Shown here: positions 33,071-41,962 of the stretch, in pieces | Position numbering within the stretch: the first letter of the stretch is position 1 | Layout: every line of letters starts with the position of its first letter | NCBI RefSeq assembly: GCF_036013975.1 | Contig: NZ_CP107904.1 | Span: forward strand, 7,947,001-8,011,000 | Length of the DNA stretch: 64,000 nt | DNA from: Kitasatospora sp. NBC_00458 | GTDB lineage: Bacteria; Actinomycetota; Actinomycetes; Streptomycetales; Streptomycetaceae | Direction: 5' to 3' | Translations under genes and position numbers: made by a program | Notes under the pieces: model-generated | Told to the model about the DNA's origin: nothing | The model's input: only the letters and a program-made list of their open reading frames with translations | Databases searched by the model: none

Positions 33071-34186
33071 TCAGGCGATGAGCAGGCGAAGGCCCAGATC
33101 CGCCGCGTCGAGGTCGGCGATGTCGCCGTTGCGCTCGGCCCACCGACCGGAGTCGAGGTCGTCGGCGAGGCTTCGCACCGCCCGCTGCTCGGCCTCCGGC
33201 CCGACCCTCGTCCACACCGACATCGCCCGGCGCACATGATCCTCCAGGTACGCCCCCGGCCGGCGCCAGTACGCCTCGAACAGGCCGTCGGCGCAGTCCC
33301 ACGGGACGGGCACCGGCTCGGCGCGGGCGCCGATCGCGTCGGCCATCCCGGCGAGCGAGGGGAATCCCGCGAGGACGCCGGAGAACTCGGGCAGGTAGTC
33401 GCGGGTGAGCCAGAACCGGTCCTGCCATCCGGGCTCGTCGGTGTCGAACGTGAGCACCACCACGCGGCGGGCCACGCGCCGCATCTCGCGCAGCCCCGCC
33501 AGCGGGTCGGCCCAGTGGTGCACGGTGGAGACGGCCATCGCGACGTCGAAGGAGTGGTCCTCGAACGGCAGGCTCTCCGCGGCGGCGGCCACGCACGGCG
33601 CCGAGCCGGGGGGCCGCTGCCCCCGCATGACCGCCGACGGTTCCACCGCGGTCACGTGTCGATCGGCGGGTTCGTAGGAGCCGGTTCCGGCCCCGACGTT
33701 CAGCACCGTCCGAGCGTCGCCGAGCGCGTCCCAGATCTGCGCGGCGATCCGCGGCTCGGTGTGGCGTGTCGCGGTGTAGGCGCCGCCGATCGCGTCGTAC
33801 AGCCGTGCACCGAGCATCTCCAACTGCTCCTCCGGTGTCACCTTCAGTCCCTTCGCCCGTGCTTCCAGTTCCCTGTCGATGGCGGCCACCATGGCGTCGG
33901 CGCGGTCGCGCCGCTCCAGCACCAGGCCGCGCAGTCGGCGCAGGTGCGCGACCGCGTCGGCGGTCGGGTCGCCGACCAGCTCCGCGACCTCCCGCAGCCC
34001 GAAGCCCAACCGCCGGTAGGCCAGCACCTCCCTCAGCCGTTCGACGTCGCCCGCCGAGTACGCCCGGTATCCGGCCGCGGTCCGCGCGGACGGTCGGACG
34101 AGCCCGATCTCGTCATAGTGATGCAGCGTGCGGACACTCACGCCGGCCAGCTCGGCCACGTGTCCCACGGTCCAGTGATCATCCAC
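33071..34186 (-). CDS. MerR-type regulator fused to a SAM methyltransferase
   Basis: A 371-residue fusion. Residues 4-75 are a MerR winged helix (WTVGHVAELAGVSVRTLHHYDEIGLVRPS, GYRAYSAGDVERL). Residues ~78-120 form the dimerisation coiled coil (LERRDRADAMVAAIDRELEA). Residues ~130-371 are a class I methyltransferase (TVLNVGAGTGSYEP at 160-173, VTAVEPSAVM, LPFEDHSFDVAMAVSTVHHWADP, VVLTFDTDEPGWQDRF). The effector domain of a TipA-like regulator is thus replaced by an enzyme domain. GTG 34186 is the first start before the HTH; the ribosome binding site is weak. Effector and methyl acceptor are unknown. Second regulator-methyltransferase fusion in the window. Confidence 0.85.
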   Translation of the reverse strand: MDDHWTVGHVAELAGVSVRTLHHYDEIGLVRPSARTAAGYRAYSAGDVERLREVLAYRRLGFGLREVAELVGDPTADAVAHLRRLRGLVLERRDRADAMVAAIDRELEARAKGLKVTPEEQLEMLGARLYDAIGGAYTATRHTEPRIAAQIWDALGDARTVLNVGAGTGSYEPADRHVTAVEPSAVMRGQRPPGSAPCVAAAAESLPFEDHSFDVAMAVSTVHHWADPLAGLREMRRVARRVVVLTFDTDEPGWQDRFWLTRDYLPEFSGVLAGFPSLAGMADAIGARAEPVPVPWDCADGLFEAYWRRPGAYLEDHVRRAMSVWTRVGPEAEQRAVRSLADDLDSGRWAERNGDIADLDAADLGLRLLIA

Positions 34187-34636
34187 GGCACCGACTATGC
34201 GGCCTGACGCCGCGTGAGGGTCAAGAGCCCCGCTCCCGGCCGACGCGAACGGCCGCCCTGCGCAGGGGGAACTTCCGACGGAGACCCCCGGTGACTCTCC
34301 CCGGCCGCAGCGGACGGAGGCGCCGTCACTGTGTGAGGGCTGACCCGGCCGGTCGTGACGGGTCCGGCGCCGGTGTGCCGCGGCGGCCCTCGCCGTGACA
34401 AGCCTCGGGGCATGTCCGAACCGAGGGGTTCCCGTCGTCCGGTCAGGCTGCCGGGCTTCCGGAGGACGTCCGGGGGCTCGGGCGTGCCGGTGCGTGCCGC
34501 ACCGGCCGTGGTCCGCCACGGGTGTCCGGCCGGGGTCCGGCGCACGGTCCGGTGCCGCTCCGGGGGTGAGGTGGCCGGATACGGCGGCGGGCGGGCGCCG
34601 TGGTGGCGCCCGCCCGCGGCTCGGACGGCCCGTCGG
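34187..34636. other. Gene-free interval between TetR and MerR-fusion genes
   Basis: About 450 bp. Contains the promoter side of the MerR fusion and the 3' flank of the TetR gene. I see no strong hairpin, operator or reading frame with coding bias. Confidence 0.5.
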
Positions 34637-35257
34637 TCAGCCGGCGCGCTGCGGGGTGAGGCCCGCGCGGGCGGCGTCGGCCGGCTTCGCGGTGAGGAGG
34701 TGGCGCACGGCGTGCGTGGCGTCGGTCAGCGGCGCGGGGGAGTGGCGGACGCGGGCCAGCAGGACCGCGCCCTCCAGCAGGGCGAGCGCCTGGCCGGCGG
34801 CGACGTCCGCCTCCGCGGGGTCGAAGCCCTCGGCGGTGAGGCGTTCGGCGAGGACGCGCTGCCAGCCCGCGTACACCTCGACGCAGACCTGACGGAGCGC
34901 CTCGTTGCTGCCGGCGACCTCCAGGCCGACGGTGGCGATCGGGCAGCCCTTGGTGTAGCCGGACTCGGCGAGGCGGTCGGCGAAGGCCCGGGCGAGTCCG
35001 GCGACGACGGTCGCCGCGTCGGAGCCCTGGCGGGCGAGCGAGGCGAGCAGTTCCTCGATCTCCTGGCCGGCCTGGGTCAGGGCGGCGGTCACCAACTGGT
35101 CCTTGCCCTCGGGGAAGTGGAAGTAGAGCGACCCGCGCGGTGCGCCGCTCTCCGCCACGACCTGGTTGAGGCCGGTACCGAAGTAGCCCTGTGCTTCGAT
35201 CAGGCCGCGCATACCGGCGATCAGCCGGGCACGGGTCTCCTCGCCTTTGACTCCCAT
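34637..35257 (-). CDS. TetR-family repressor (LmrA/YxaF-like C-terminal domain)
   Basis: A 206-residue repressor. The HTH is TRARLIAGMRGLIEAQGYFGTGLNQVVAESGAPRGSLYFHFPEGKDQLV. The ligand domain has the GCPIATVGLEVAGSNEALR pattern of the LmrA/YxaF group. ATG 35257 lies 11 bp from a GTAGACCGGTCTGC palindrome that recurs three times before the epimerase fusion gene 4 kb away, so the protein probably represses itself and that gene. Confidence 0.88.
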   Translation of the reverse strand: MGVKGEETRARLIAGMRGLIEAQGYFGTGLNQVVAESGAPRGSLYFHFPEGKDQLVTAALTQAGQEIEELLASLARQGSDAATVVAGLARAFADRLAESGYTKGCPIATVGLEVAGSNEALRQVCVEVYAGWQRVLAERLTAEGFDPAEADVAAGQALALLEGAVLLARVRHSPAPLTDATHAVRHLLTAKPADAARAGLTPQRAG

Positions 35258-35267
35258 GCGGAAAACA

Positions 35268-35281
35268 GTAGACCGGTCTGC
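35268..35281. promoter_or_regulatory. TetR operator copy 4 (autoregulatory)
   Basis: GTAGACCGGTCTGC, preceded by CA and followed by ATATTTT, ends 11 bp before the TetR start codon. The extended 22-bp word is shared with 31152-31173 and nearly with 31231-31252. Confidence 0.8.
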
Positions 35282-35474
35282 ATATTTTGTCGAAGGGTCG
35301 ACGACACGGTCCGGCCTCGGGCTGAGGCGTGCTCCGAGCCGTGGTCGGCGTTCCCGTCGGCACCCACCGTCGGCCTCGGGCGACCTGCGGCACCGCCACC
35401 CGGCGTCACCCACGGGACCGGGGGAGTGGCCGCCCCGCGCCCTCGGACCGCCACGGCCCGAGGGCGCACGCAAT

Positions 35475-35518
35475 GGTCACGAACGGTTCCCGGGGAAGCG
35501 GTTTCCGGAACGGTGACC
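35475..35518. promoter_or_regulatory. Inverted repeat in the glycerophosphodiesterase promoter
   Basis: GGTCAC (35475-35480) and GTGACC (35513-35518) flank two GGTTCC/GGTTTCC half-words and end 19 bp before the start codon. It is a candidate operator or short hairpin. I compared it with the streptomycete PHO box and the 11-bp spacing is not met. Confidence 0.35.
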
Positions 35519-35537
35519 GTCCCCTAGCGTGCCGGAC

Positions 35538-37673
35538 ATGACACAGAGTCACCACACCGCCCCCGGCCGCCCGTCCACCGGTTCGCAGCCCGCTAACCCC
35601 GGGAGCGGGGCCCGGACCTCGTCCCACCACCGGCGCGAGCTCCGGGCGAGCGCCGGCCGGCACACCAGCCTGCTCGCCGCCGTCGTCGCGTCCGCGCTGG
35701 GCCTCGGCACCGTCGCACTGAACGCCCCGAGCGCCTCCTCGGCCGAGCCGCCCGCCGCCATCGCCTCCGCCACGTCCGACCCCGCCGCCATCGCCTCCGC
35801 CACGTCCGACCCGGCCGCCGCCGCCACGGCCGCCGCCGCCACGGCCGCCGCCGCCACGGCCGCCGCCCCCGCACCCGGTCAGACCGTGGTCGAGGAGAGC
35901 TTCTCCGGCACCGCCCTCCCCGCCGGCTGGGCCGCCGTCGAGGGCGACTGGAAGGTGGAGAACGGCCGGCTGGTCGGCGTGTCCGCCAACTCCGGCCAGC
36001 AGAGCCGGATCACCTTCGGCCGCCACCTCGCCGACTTCCGCATCGAGGCCACCGCCCGCTTCGAGTCCGTCGTGGACGGCGCCCGCTGGACGGCACTCGG
36101 CCTGGACGTCCCGGCGAGCGGCGTCACCCCCTGGTCGATCGCCACCATGCGCTCCGGCACCACCGCCGCCAACGGCCTGGAGTTCGCCCAGCGGACCACC
36201 GCCGGCAGCTGGCTCGTCACCGACACCGCCGCCGCCCCGACCGCCGCCGGCACCGGCCGCGACGTGCGGATCGCCGTCGAGGTGCACGGCGCCACCGCCC
36301 GCTGGACCTTCGACGGCAAGGAGGCCCTGCGCACCACCCGGGTCGCCCGCAGCGCCGACGGCGGCCAGGCGCTCCTGGTCAACGGCTCGAAGGTGTCCTT
36401 CGACGACCTCAAGGTGACCGCGCTCGCGCCGAACGGCTGGATCCGGCCCGCCGGCGCGCCGCTCACCGTCTTCGCCCACCGCGGTGCCTCCTCCACAGCG
36501 CCGGAGAACACCCTGCTCTCGGACGAGGTCGCCCGCCGCGGCGGCGCCGAGTGGATCGAGAACGACGTCCAGCCGAGCAAGGACGGCGTGCCGTACGTCC
36601 TCCACGACGACACCGTGGACCGCACGACCGACGGCAAGGGGCGGATCCGCGACCTGACCTCCGCCCAGCTGGACGCGCTGGACGCCGGGGCCTGGTTCGG
36701 CCCCGCGTACGCGGGCGCCCGGGTGCCGACCCTGGCCGCGCAGCTCGACGACCTGCGCACCCGGGGCGGCGGCCTGCTGCTGGAGATCAAGGGCCGGCAC
36801 AGCCGTGACGAGGTCGCCCGGATCGTCAAGGAGGTGCGCGACCACGGGATGGCGGGCCGCGTCTTCGTCCAGAGCTTCGAGGTGGACGCCCTGCGGTACA
36901 CCCGCGAGCTGGCGCCGGAGCTGCCGCTCGGTCTGCTGCGCAGCGCGCTCGACGCCGACCCGGTGGCGATCGCCGGGGAACTCGGCCTGACCGCCTACAA
37001 CCCGTCGGACGCCGCCGTCGCCGACCGGCCCGGCATCGTGAAGGACCTGCACGCGGCCGGCGTCGCGGTCAACGTCTGGACGGTCGACTCGGCCGCCCGC
37101 TGGAAGGCCCTGGAGGCCGTCGGCGTCGACGGCGTCATCACCAACCGCCCGGCCGAGCTGGCCGGCTGGAACTCCGCCCTCCAGCAGGGCGGCACCGTCG
37201 CGCCGCCCGCCGCGCCCACCGTGGCGATCACCTCGCCCGTGGCCGGCGCCGTCCTGGACCGCGCCCAGCAGCCGGTCGCCGCGGTCCAGTCGCGCGGGGC
37301 CGACACCGTCCGGCTGACCCTGGACGGCGCCGCGCTCACGCCGGGCACGGCGCTCGACACGACGGCGCTCGCACTCGGCCGGCACACCCTGCGCGCCGAG
37401 GCGACCGGCCCCGGCGGCCGGGCCGAGACCACCACCGAGTTCACCGTCTCGGCCACGCCGACCGGCCTGGCCGCACTGGTCCTCACCTCGGGCGCCGACC
37501 GCAACGCCGTCGCCACCCTGACCGTCATGCTCGGCCAGGGCCAGTACCAGCCGCTCGCCCGGTGGGCCGAGGACCAGTCCGGCCGCACCGTCCCGGCCGA
37601 CCGCGCCCGGCTGATCGCCGCCGACGCGCGCGCGATCGACGGCACGGCACCCGCCCGGGGCGGCCAGGGCTGA
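35538..37673 (+). CDS. Secreted glycerophosphodiester phosphodiesterase with N-terminal beta-sandwich domain
   Basis: A 711-residue exported enzyme releasing sn-glycerol-3-phosphate from glycerophosphodiesters or teichoic-acid-like polymers. ATG 35538 is used; a GTG at 35529 is possible. A long signal region (cleavage near SASSAEP), then an Ala/Thr tract built from two 30-bp repeats and several GCCGCCGCCACG units, a LamG/concanavalin-like domain (about residues 115-300), the GDPD barrel (FAHRGASSTAPENTL, WIENDVQPSKDG, YVLHDDTVDRTTDG, LLEIKG, VNVWTVD, DGVITNRP) and a C-terminal Ig-like segment ending in a ~70-residue helical tail (MLGQGQYQPLARWAEDQSG). All catalytic residues are present. It stands alone. 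Confidence 0.88.
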   Translation: MTQSHHTAPGRPSTGSQPANPGSGARTSSHHRRELRASAGRHTSLLAAVVASALGLGTVALNAPSASSAEPPAAIASATSDPAAIASATSDPAAAATAAAATAAAATAAAPAPGQTVVEESFSGTALPAGWAAVEGDWKVENGRLVGVSANSGQQSRITFGRHLADFRIEATARFESVVDGARWTALGLDVPASGVTPWSIATMRSGTTAANGLEFAQRTTAGSWLVTDTAAAPTAAGTGRDVRIAVEVHGATARWTFDGKEALRTTRVARSADGGQALLVNGSKVSFDDLKVTALAPNGWIRPAGAPLTVFAHRGASSTAPENTLLSDEVARRGGAEWIENDVQPSKDGVPYVLHDDTVDRTTDGKGRIRDLTSAQLDALDAGAWFGPAYAGARVPTLAAQLDDLRTRGGGLLLEIKGRHSRDEVARIVKEVRDHGMAGRVFVQSFEVDALRYTRELAPELPLGLLRSALDADPVAIAGELGLTAYNPSDAAVADRPGIVKDLHAAGVAVNVWTVDSAARWKALEAVGVDGVITNRPAELAGWNSALQQGGTVAPPAAPTVAITSPVAGAVLDRAQQPVAAVQSRGADTVRLTLDGAALTPGTALDTTALALGRHTLRAEATGPGGRAETTTEFTVSATPTGLAALVLTSGADRNAVATLTVMLGQGQYQPLARWAEDQSGRTVPADRARLIAADARAIDGTAPARGGQG
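35754..35861 (+). repeat. In-frame linker repeats in the phosphodiesterase
   Basis: Two 30-bp units (35754-35783 and 35784-35813, encoding AAIASATSDP) are followed by three to four GCCGCCGCCACG units. They encode a flexible Ala/Thr linker after the signal peptide; copy number is likely variable between strains. Confidence 0.85.
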
Positions 37674-38020
37674 CCCGCACCCGGGGCTGACCCCCGCCCG
37701 CCGTTCCTGCGCCCCGGCGGGCGGACCGGGGCGCCCCCGGCCTCACCTGCCCGCGGCCGCCCGGACCCGCGGTCACCGTGCCGACTACCGGGCCCGACCG
37801 GCGTCCGGCATCGCGCCGCGCGGCGGCCGGCGCCGCGCTCGCGGCGGAGGTGTGCGGGGCCGGGCGCGGGTGCACAGGCCCTGTCGCCGGCCCCGGGATC
37901 CGGCCCGTCTGCCGGAGCGGACCGGCCACCGCGGACTCCGCCGCGCTTTCACGACGACCGGCAGGACCGGTCGTCGCACGGCGACGGACGGAGCAGCCCC
38001 GGCCGGGCGGGAGGCGCTTC
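37674..38020. other. Gene-free interval between convergent genes
   Basis: About 350 bp between the phosphodiesterase stop and the UDP-glucose dehydrogenase terminator. Highly G/C-biased; no domain-bearing frame, repeat or operator is seen. Confidence 0.5.
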
Positions 38021-38066
38021 GGCCCCCGGCGGAGATGAGCCCTCGCGCTCGGCTCCGCCGGGGGCC
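38021..38066 (-). terminator. Terminator of the asnB-NUDIX-ugd operon
   Basis: A perfect 14-bp stem (GGCCCCCGGCGGAG with CTCCGCCGGGGGCC) and an 18-nt loop end 20 bp from the dehydrogenase stop codon. Confidence 0.88.
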
Positions 38067-38085
38067 TGTGGATGTGCCGAAGGGG

Positions 38086-39399
38086 TCAGGGACGGCCGAG
38101 GGCGCGGACGGTCCAGCCGGCCGCGCGCCAGCGTTCGGCGTTCAGGGTGCCGCGGGCGTCGATGACCTTGGGGACGGCGATGTGCCGGGCGAGGTCGGCC
38201 GGGTCGGCGTCGGAGTACGCGGGCCAGTCGGTCAGGTGCAGCAGCAGCCCGGCGCCGGTGGTGGCCGCGGTGGGGTCGTCGGCGTAGTCGAGCTGGGGGC
38301 AGGCCTTGCGGGCGTTCTCCATCGCGGCGGGGTCGTGGACGGTGACCTCGGCGCCGGCCCGCTGGAGGGCCTCGGCGACCGCGAGGGCCGGGGAGTCGCG
38401 GATGTCGTCGGTGTTCGGCTTGAAGGCGGCGCCCCAGACGGCGATCCGCTTGCCGGTCAAGGTGCCGCCGAGCGCCTCGCGGGCGAGTTCGACGGTGCGC
38501 TCGCGCCGGCGCCGGTTGATCTCCGCGACCTGGCGGAGCAGGCCGGTGTCGGCGCCGAGCTCCTCGGCGCGGTGGGTGAAGCCGGCCAGGTCCTTGGGCA
38601 GGCAGCCGCCTCCGAACCCGAGGCCGGGCCGCATGCCCTCGGCTCCGATCCGGTGGTCGTAGCCCAGGGCGAGGGCGATCTGCCGGACATCGGCACCGGT
38701 CTTCTCGCAGAGCTCTGCCATCGCGTTGATGAAGGAGATCTTGGTGGCGAGGAAGGCGTTCGCGGCGCCCTTGATCAGTTCGGAGGTCGCGATGTCGGTG
38801 ACGATCAGCGGCGTGCCGGCGGCCAGGATGTCGGCATAGACGGTCCGGAAGGCGGCCTCGCTGCCGGTGTCGCCGTCCTCGACGCCGAGCACGATCCGGT
38901 CGGGCTCCAGGGTGTCCAGGACAGCGAAGGACTCGCGCAGGAACTCCGGCGACCAGGCCAGACGGGCGCTTGCCCCGTCGCGGACGTGCTCGTCCAGGGT
39001 CTGCCGCAGCCGGGCGACGGTGCCGACCGGGACGGTGGACTTGCCGATGATCAGCGCGCCATCGCCGAGCCGCGGGGCCAGCCGGCGGACGGCGCTGTGG
39101 AGGTGAGTGAGGTCGTAGGCGCCACTGCCGTCCTGCTGGGGGGTGCCGACGCCCAGGAAGTGGAGGTCGGCAAAGGCGGCGGCCTCGGCGTAGGAGGCGG
39201 TGAAGTGCAGGTCGCCTGCGGCGGTGTGCTTGGCGAGCAGGTGGTCCAGGCCGCGCTCGACGAACGGGGCCTGGCCCTTGTTCAGCGCGTCGACCTTGTC
39301 GGTGTCGGTGTCCATGCCGAGGACCTGGTGGCCGAGCTCGGCCATCGCGGCGGCGTGGGTCGCGCCGAGGTAGCCGCAGCCGATCACGGTGAGCTTCAC
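38086..39399 (-). CDS. UDP-glucose/GDP-mannose-type 6-dehydrogenase
   Basis: A 437-residue nucleotide-sugar dehydrogenase oxidising the C6 alcohol of a UDP-hexose to a uronic acid with 2 NAD+. MKLTVIGCGYLGATHA is the NAD loop. VGTPQ, KSTVPVGT, PEFLRE and GFGGGCLPKDL (catalytic Cys) are all in place, and GAAFKPNTDDIRDSP marks the C-terminal domain. GTG 39399 has GGAAGGA about 8 nt upstream. It is the third gene of a minus-strand operon behind an AsnB-type amidotransferase and a NUDIX hydrolase (61-bp and 28-bp gaps), which suggests that the uronic acid may then be amidated. Confidence 0.92.
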   Translation of the reverse strand: MKLTVIGCGYLGATHAAAMAELGHQVLGMDTDTDKVDALNKGQAPFVERGLDHLLAKHTAAGDLHFTASYAEAAAFADLHFLGVGTPQQDGSGAYDLTHLHSAVRRLAPRLGDGALIIGKSTVPVGTVARLRQTLDEHVRDGASARLAWSPEFLRESFAVLDTLEPDRIVLGVEDGDTGSEAAFRTVYADILAAGTPLIVTDIATSELIKGAANAFLATKISFINAMAELCEKTGADVRQIALALGYDHRIGAEGMRPGLGFGGGCLPKDLAGFTHRAEELGADTGLLRQVAEINRRRRERTVELAREALGGTLTGKRIAVWGAAFKPNTDDIRDSPALAVAEALQRAGAEVTVHDPAAMENARKACPQLDYADDPTAATTGAGLLLHLTDWPAYSDADPADLARHIAVPKVIDARGTLNAERWRAAGWTVRALGRP

Positions 39400-39460
39400 G
39401 AACGTGTCCTTCCAAGGGGTGGGGCGCTGCCCGCCAGGCGCCCCCCTGGGGTCGGAGGTG

Positions 39461-39898
39461 TCAGGTGCCCGGCTCGGCGGCGAGGAAGCGGTGGATGCCG
39501 TCGCGGATGAACGGCGGGATGGTCAGGGCTGGCAGGTGCTCGGGGGCGAAGAACCGGAGCTTGACGCCTTCGGCCAGTGGGAGCGCGGTCTCGTCGCCGT
39601 CCCAGTAGGCGGAGAAGAAGGTGATGACCTGCCCGGATCCGTGCTCGTCGTGGATGTCGAAGAGCCGGCGGAGGTCGTCGACGCCGAGGCCGGCTTCCTC
39701 TTCGAGCTCACGGTCGATCGCCACATGGGGAGGCTCGCCGGGGTCGCATCCACCTCCGAGGAGGCTCCAGTGGCCGGGCCAGGCGATGCCCGGGACGTCG
39801 TCGCGCAGGTGCAGCAGGAGCTTGTCGCGGAAGTTCGTGATGATTGCGACGGCGCCCCGAGCCTGGGCGGTGGACGGATTCTCGGGAAGGGGGTCCAT
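39461..39898 (-). CDS. NUDIX hydrolase
   Basis: A 145-residue NUDIX pyrophosphohydrolase. The box is complete: GGGCDPGEPPHVAIDRELEEEAGL, fitting Gx5Ex7REUxEExGU. ATG 39898 is preceded by GGTGAG and lies 28 bp after the AsnB-like stop codon, so the genes are cotranscribed. It may hydrolyse a nucleotide sugar or housekeep an oxidised nucleotide in this operon; the substrate cannot be seen. Confidence 0.88.
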   Translation of the reverse strand: MDPLPENPSTAQARGAVAIITNFRDKLLLHLRDDVPGIAWPGHWSLLGGGCDPGEPPHVAIDRELEEEAGLGVDDLRRLFDIHDEHGSGQVITFFSAYWDGDETALPLAEGVKLRFFAPEHLPALTIPPFIRDGIHRFLAAEPGT

Positions 39899-39926
39899 GT
39901 GCTCACCGTAGTGAGCCGGCGGTTCG

Positions 39927-41693
39927 TCATGCCGCCTCCGCCAGCCTGTGGTCGGCAAGCCAGGCGGCGGCCATGAGGGCCTGCATGCGGGTGCGGTCGA
40001 ACCGGCCGCCGGGCCTGAGGCCACCGGCCAGCAGCGGGTGCAACCCGAGCGGCGCCCGTTTCAGCGCCGAACTGATCCGGTCGGTCGCCCAGGGCTCCAG
40101 TGGGCCGGACAGCCAGCTCGGGACCGGGGAGGCGAAGCCGAGCTTGTCCCTGCTGCCCCAGACCTCCGGGGGCAGGCCGAGGCCCTTCGCCGCGTCCCGC
40201 AGGATGCGCTTCCCGGCCGCCGGGTCGGAGATCTTGTGCTCGATGGGCAGTCGGTAGGAGAACTCGACCAGGTCCCGCGCCAGGAACGGTGAGCGCCGCT
40301 CCAGCGCGAAGGCGGAGGCCAGCTTGTCGGACGTCATCACCAGCGGTCGCCAGGCGGTCGCCAGGTCCGCCAGCGTCAGCCCGCGGGCCAGGTCCCCGTC
40401 TGCCCGGCGGAGGGCGTCGGCGACCAGCTCGCGGAGACGTCCGTCCGGATCCTGCCCGCGCAGGACCAGGCGGACGATCGCCTCGGCCGGCTCCAGCTGC
40501 CCGCCGTCCTCGTTCAGGACCTTGGAGGCCAGCGGACGGTAGGCCTCCAGCCCGGCGCCCAGCACCGCCTCCGGCCCGAAGAGGACGAGGGCGTGGCGGA
40601 CGTAGCCCATCAAGAACTCGTCCGGCCCCAGCCCGCCGACCACGACGCGGATGCCGCGTTCGGCGATCGCCCGGTAGGCCATGTGCTCGGAGAAGGTGGA
40701 CGCGTTGCCCATCGGGTAGTCCAGCGCGTGCATGATCTCGGGCAGCGTGCGGGTGAAGTCCTGGACTGTCGGCTCGATGACGATCAGCTCGGCGCCGATG
40801 TCGCGGGCGACGACAGCCGCGGTCGCGGACTCGTCCAGGCGGTCCTGGCCGGGATAGCGGACCGTGACGCAGAGCCGGGGCCGCATCAGGTAGGCCAGCA
40901 CCGAGGAGTCCAGCCCGCCCGACAGCAGCAGCGCGAAGTCCGATCCGGGTGCCCGCATCGGGATCCGGTCGGCCAGCAGGGTCGAGAACCGGGCGAGCGC
41001 GGTGCTGTAGTCGCCCTGCCAGGGCTCCAAGCCCTCCAGTCGCCACCAGGTCTGCTGAGCGAGCGAGCCGGTGGCAACGTCGAAGGCCAGCAGCCCGGCC
41101 GGCGGGAGGAGCTGGATGCCCTGGAACGGGGTGTCGACGCCGGTCGGCGTCTCGATGCTGAGCATTTCCGGGCGGACGACCAGCGGCGCGGTGCCGTAGC
41201 CGGTCAGAGTGGTGACCTCGGAGGCGAACGCGAGGCGCCCGCCGTCCAGGCGCCAGTAGAGGGGCTTCTCGCCGAGCCGGTCCCGGGCCAGAAACAGCCG
41301 GCCCTCACGTGGATCGTAGGCGGCCAGGGCGAACATGCCGTCGAAGGCGCCCAGGCAACCGGGGCCGAGCTTGGCCCAGGCCCGCAGGACCAGGTGGGCA
41401 TCGGTCTCGCCGGGCTCCAGGCCGATGCCCCAGGCGGCGGCAACCTGCCGGTAGTTGTAGATCTCGCCGTTGAAGGTGAGGACGATGCCGCTGACCGGGT
41501 CCGGGTAGGGGCCGGGATCGGCGGCGGTGTCGACGATCAGCAGGGTGTTCATGGACAGCACCGCCCGGCCGTCGGCCGAGGTGAGGTGCCGAGTGCCGTC
41601 CGGTCCGCGGTGGTGCTGAGCGAGCCCCATCGCGGCGACGGTGGTCTGGTGGCGGACGGCGTCGGCGCCGGCCAGTCCTGCGATTCCGCACAT
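39927..41693 (-). CDS. AsnB-type glutamine-dependent amidotransferase
   Basis: A 588-residue asparagine-synthase-like enzyme. Cys2 directly after Met (MCGIAGL) is the glutaminase nucleophile, with HHRGPDG, TFNGEIYNY and ARDRLGEKPLYW completing the class II amidotransferase half. LLSGGLDSSVLAY is the ATP-pyrophosphatase P-loop, with GGLGPDEFLMGY following. The ATG at 41693 has GGGGG upstream. It heads an operon with NUDIX and a UDP-sugar dehydrogenase, which fits amidation of a sugar carboxyl (uronamide) better than free asparagine synthesis, by analogy with MoeH5 of moenomycin biosynthesis; this is inference. Divergent from the disrupted regulator. Confidence 0.88.
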   Translation of the reverse strand: MCGIAGLAGADAVRHQTTVAAMGLAQHHRGPDGTRHLTSADGRAVLSMNTLLIVDTAADPGPYPDPVSGIVLTFNGEIYNYRQVAAAWGIGLEPGETDAHLVLRAWAKLGPGCLGAFDGMFALAAYDPREGRLFLARDRLGEKPLYWRLDGGRLAFASEVTTLTGYGTAPLVVRPEMLSIETPTGVDTPFQGIQLLPPAGLLAFDVATGSLAQQTWWRLEGLEPWQGDYSTALARFSTLLADRIPMRAPGSDFALLLSGGLDSSVLAYLMRPRLCVTVRYPGQDRLDESATAAVVARDIGAELIVIEPTVQDFTRTLPEIMHALDYPMGNASTFSEHMAYRAIAERGIRVVVGGLGPDEFLMGYVRHALVLFGPEAVLGAGLEAYRPLASKVLNEDGGQLEPAEAIVRLVLRGQDPDGRLRELVADALRRADGDLARGLTLADLATAWRPLVMTSDKLASAFALERRSPFLARDLVEFSYRLPIEHKISDPAAGKRILRDAAKGLGLPPEVWGSRDKLGFASPVPSWLSGPLEPWATDRISSALKRAPLGLHPLLAGGLRPGGRFDRTRMQALMAAAWLADHRLAEAA

Positions 41694-41962
41694 CTGGTTG
41701 TCACCCCCGAGCGTGAATCGGTGGTGGCCCCGCCGGGAGGTCGGTCCCAGGTCCCGGCGGAGGCCCGGAACACCAGGCAACCGTCTGGCGGCCGGTGCGG
41801 GCAGGGCTCGCAGGGGGGCTCACGACTTGCGAATGCGGTTCACTGCTGGCAGTGAAGGCAATACCCTCGGTGATCCGGCCTCGGTGCCGGGCGTACGACT
41901 TCTTGTGCCCAGCCGAGTACGACTCCCCGTGCCCAGGCGGGGAACGGATTGAAGGGGACGCT

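Noticed and set aside
35475..35518. PHO box before the glycerophosphodiesterase gene
   Set aside because: Two GGTTCC-like words are present, but the 11-bp direct-repeat spacing and the GTTCACC consensus are not met.
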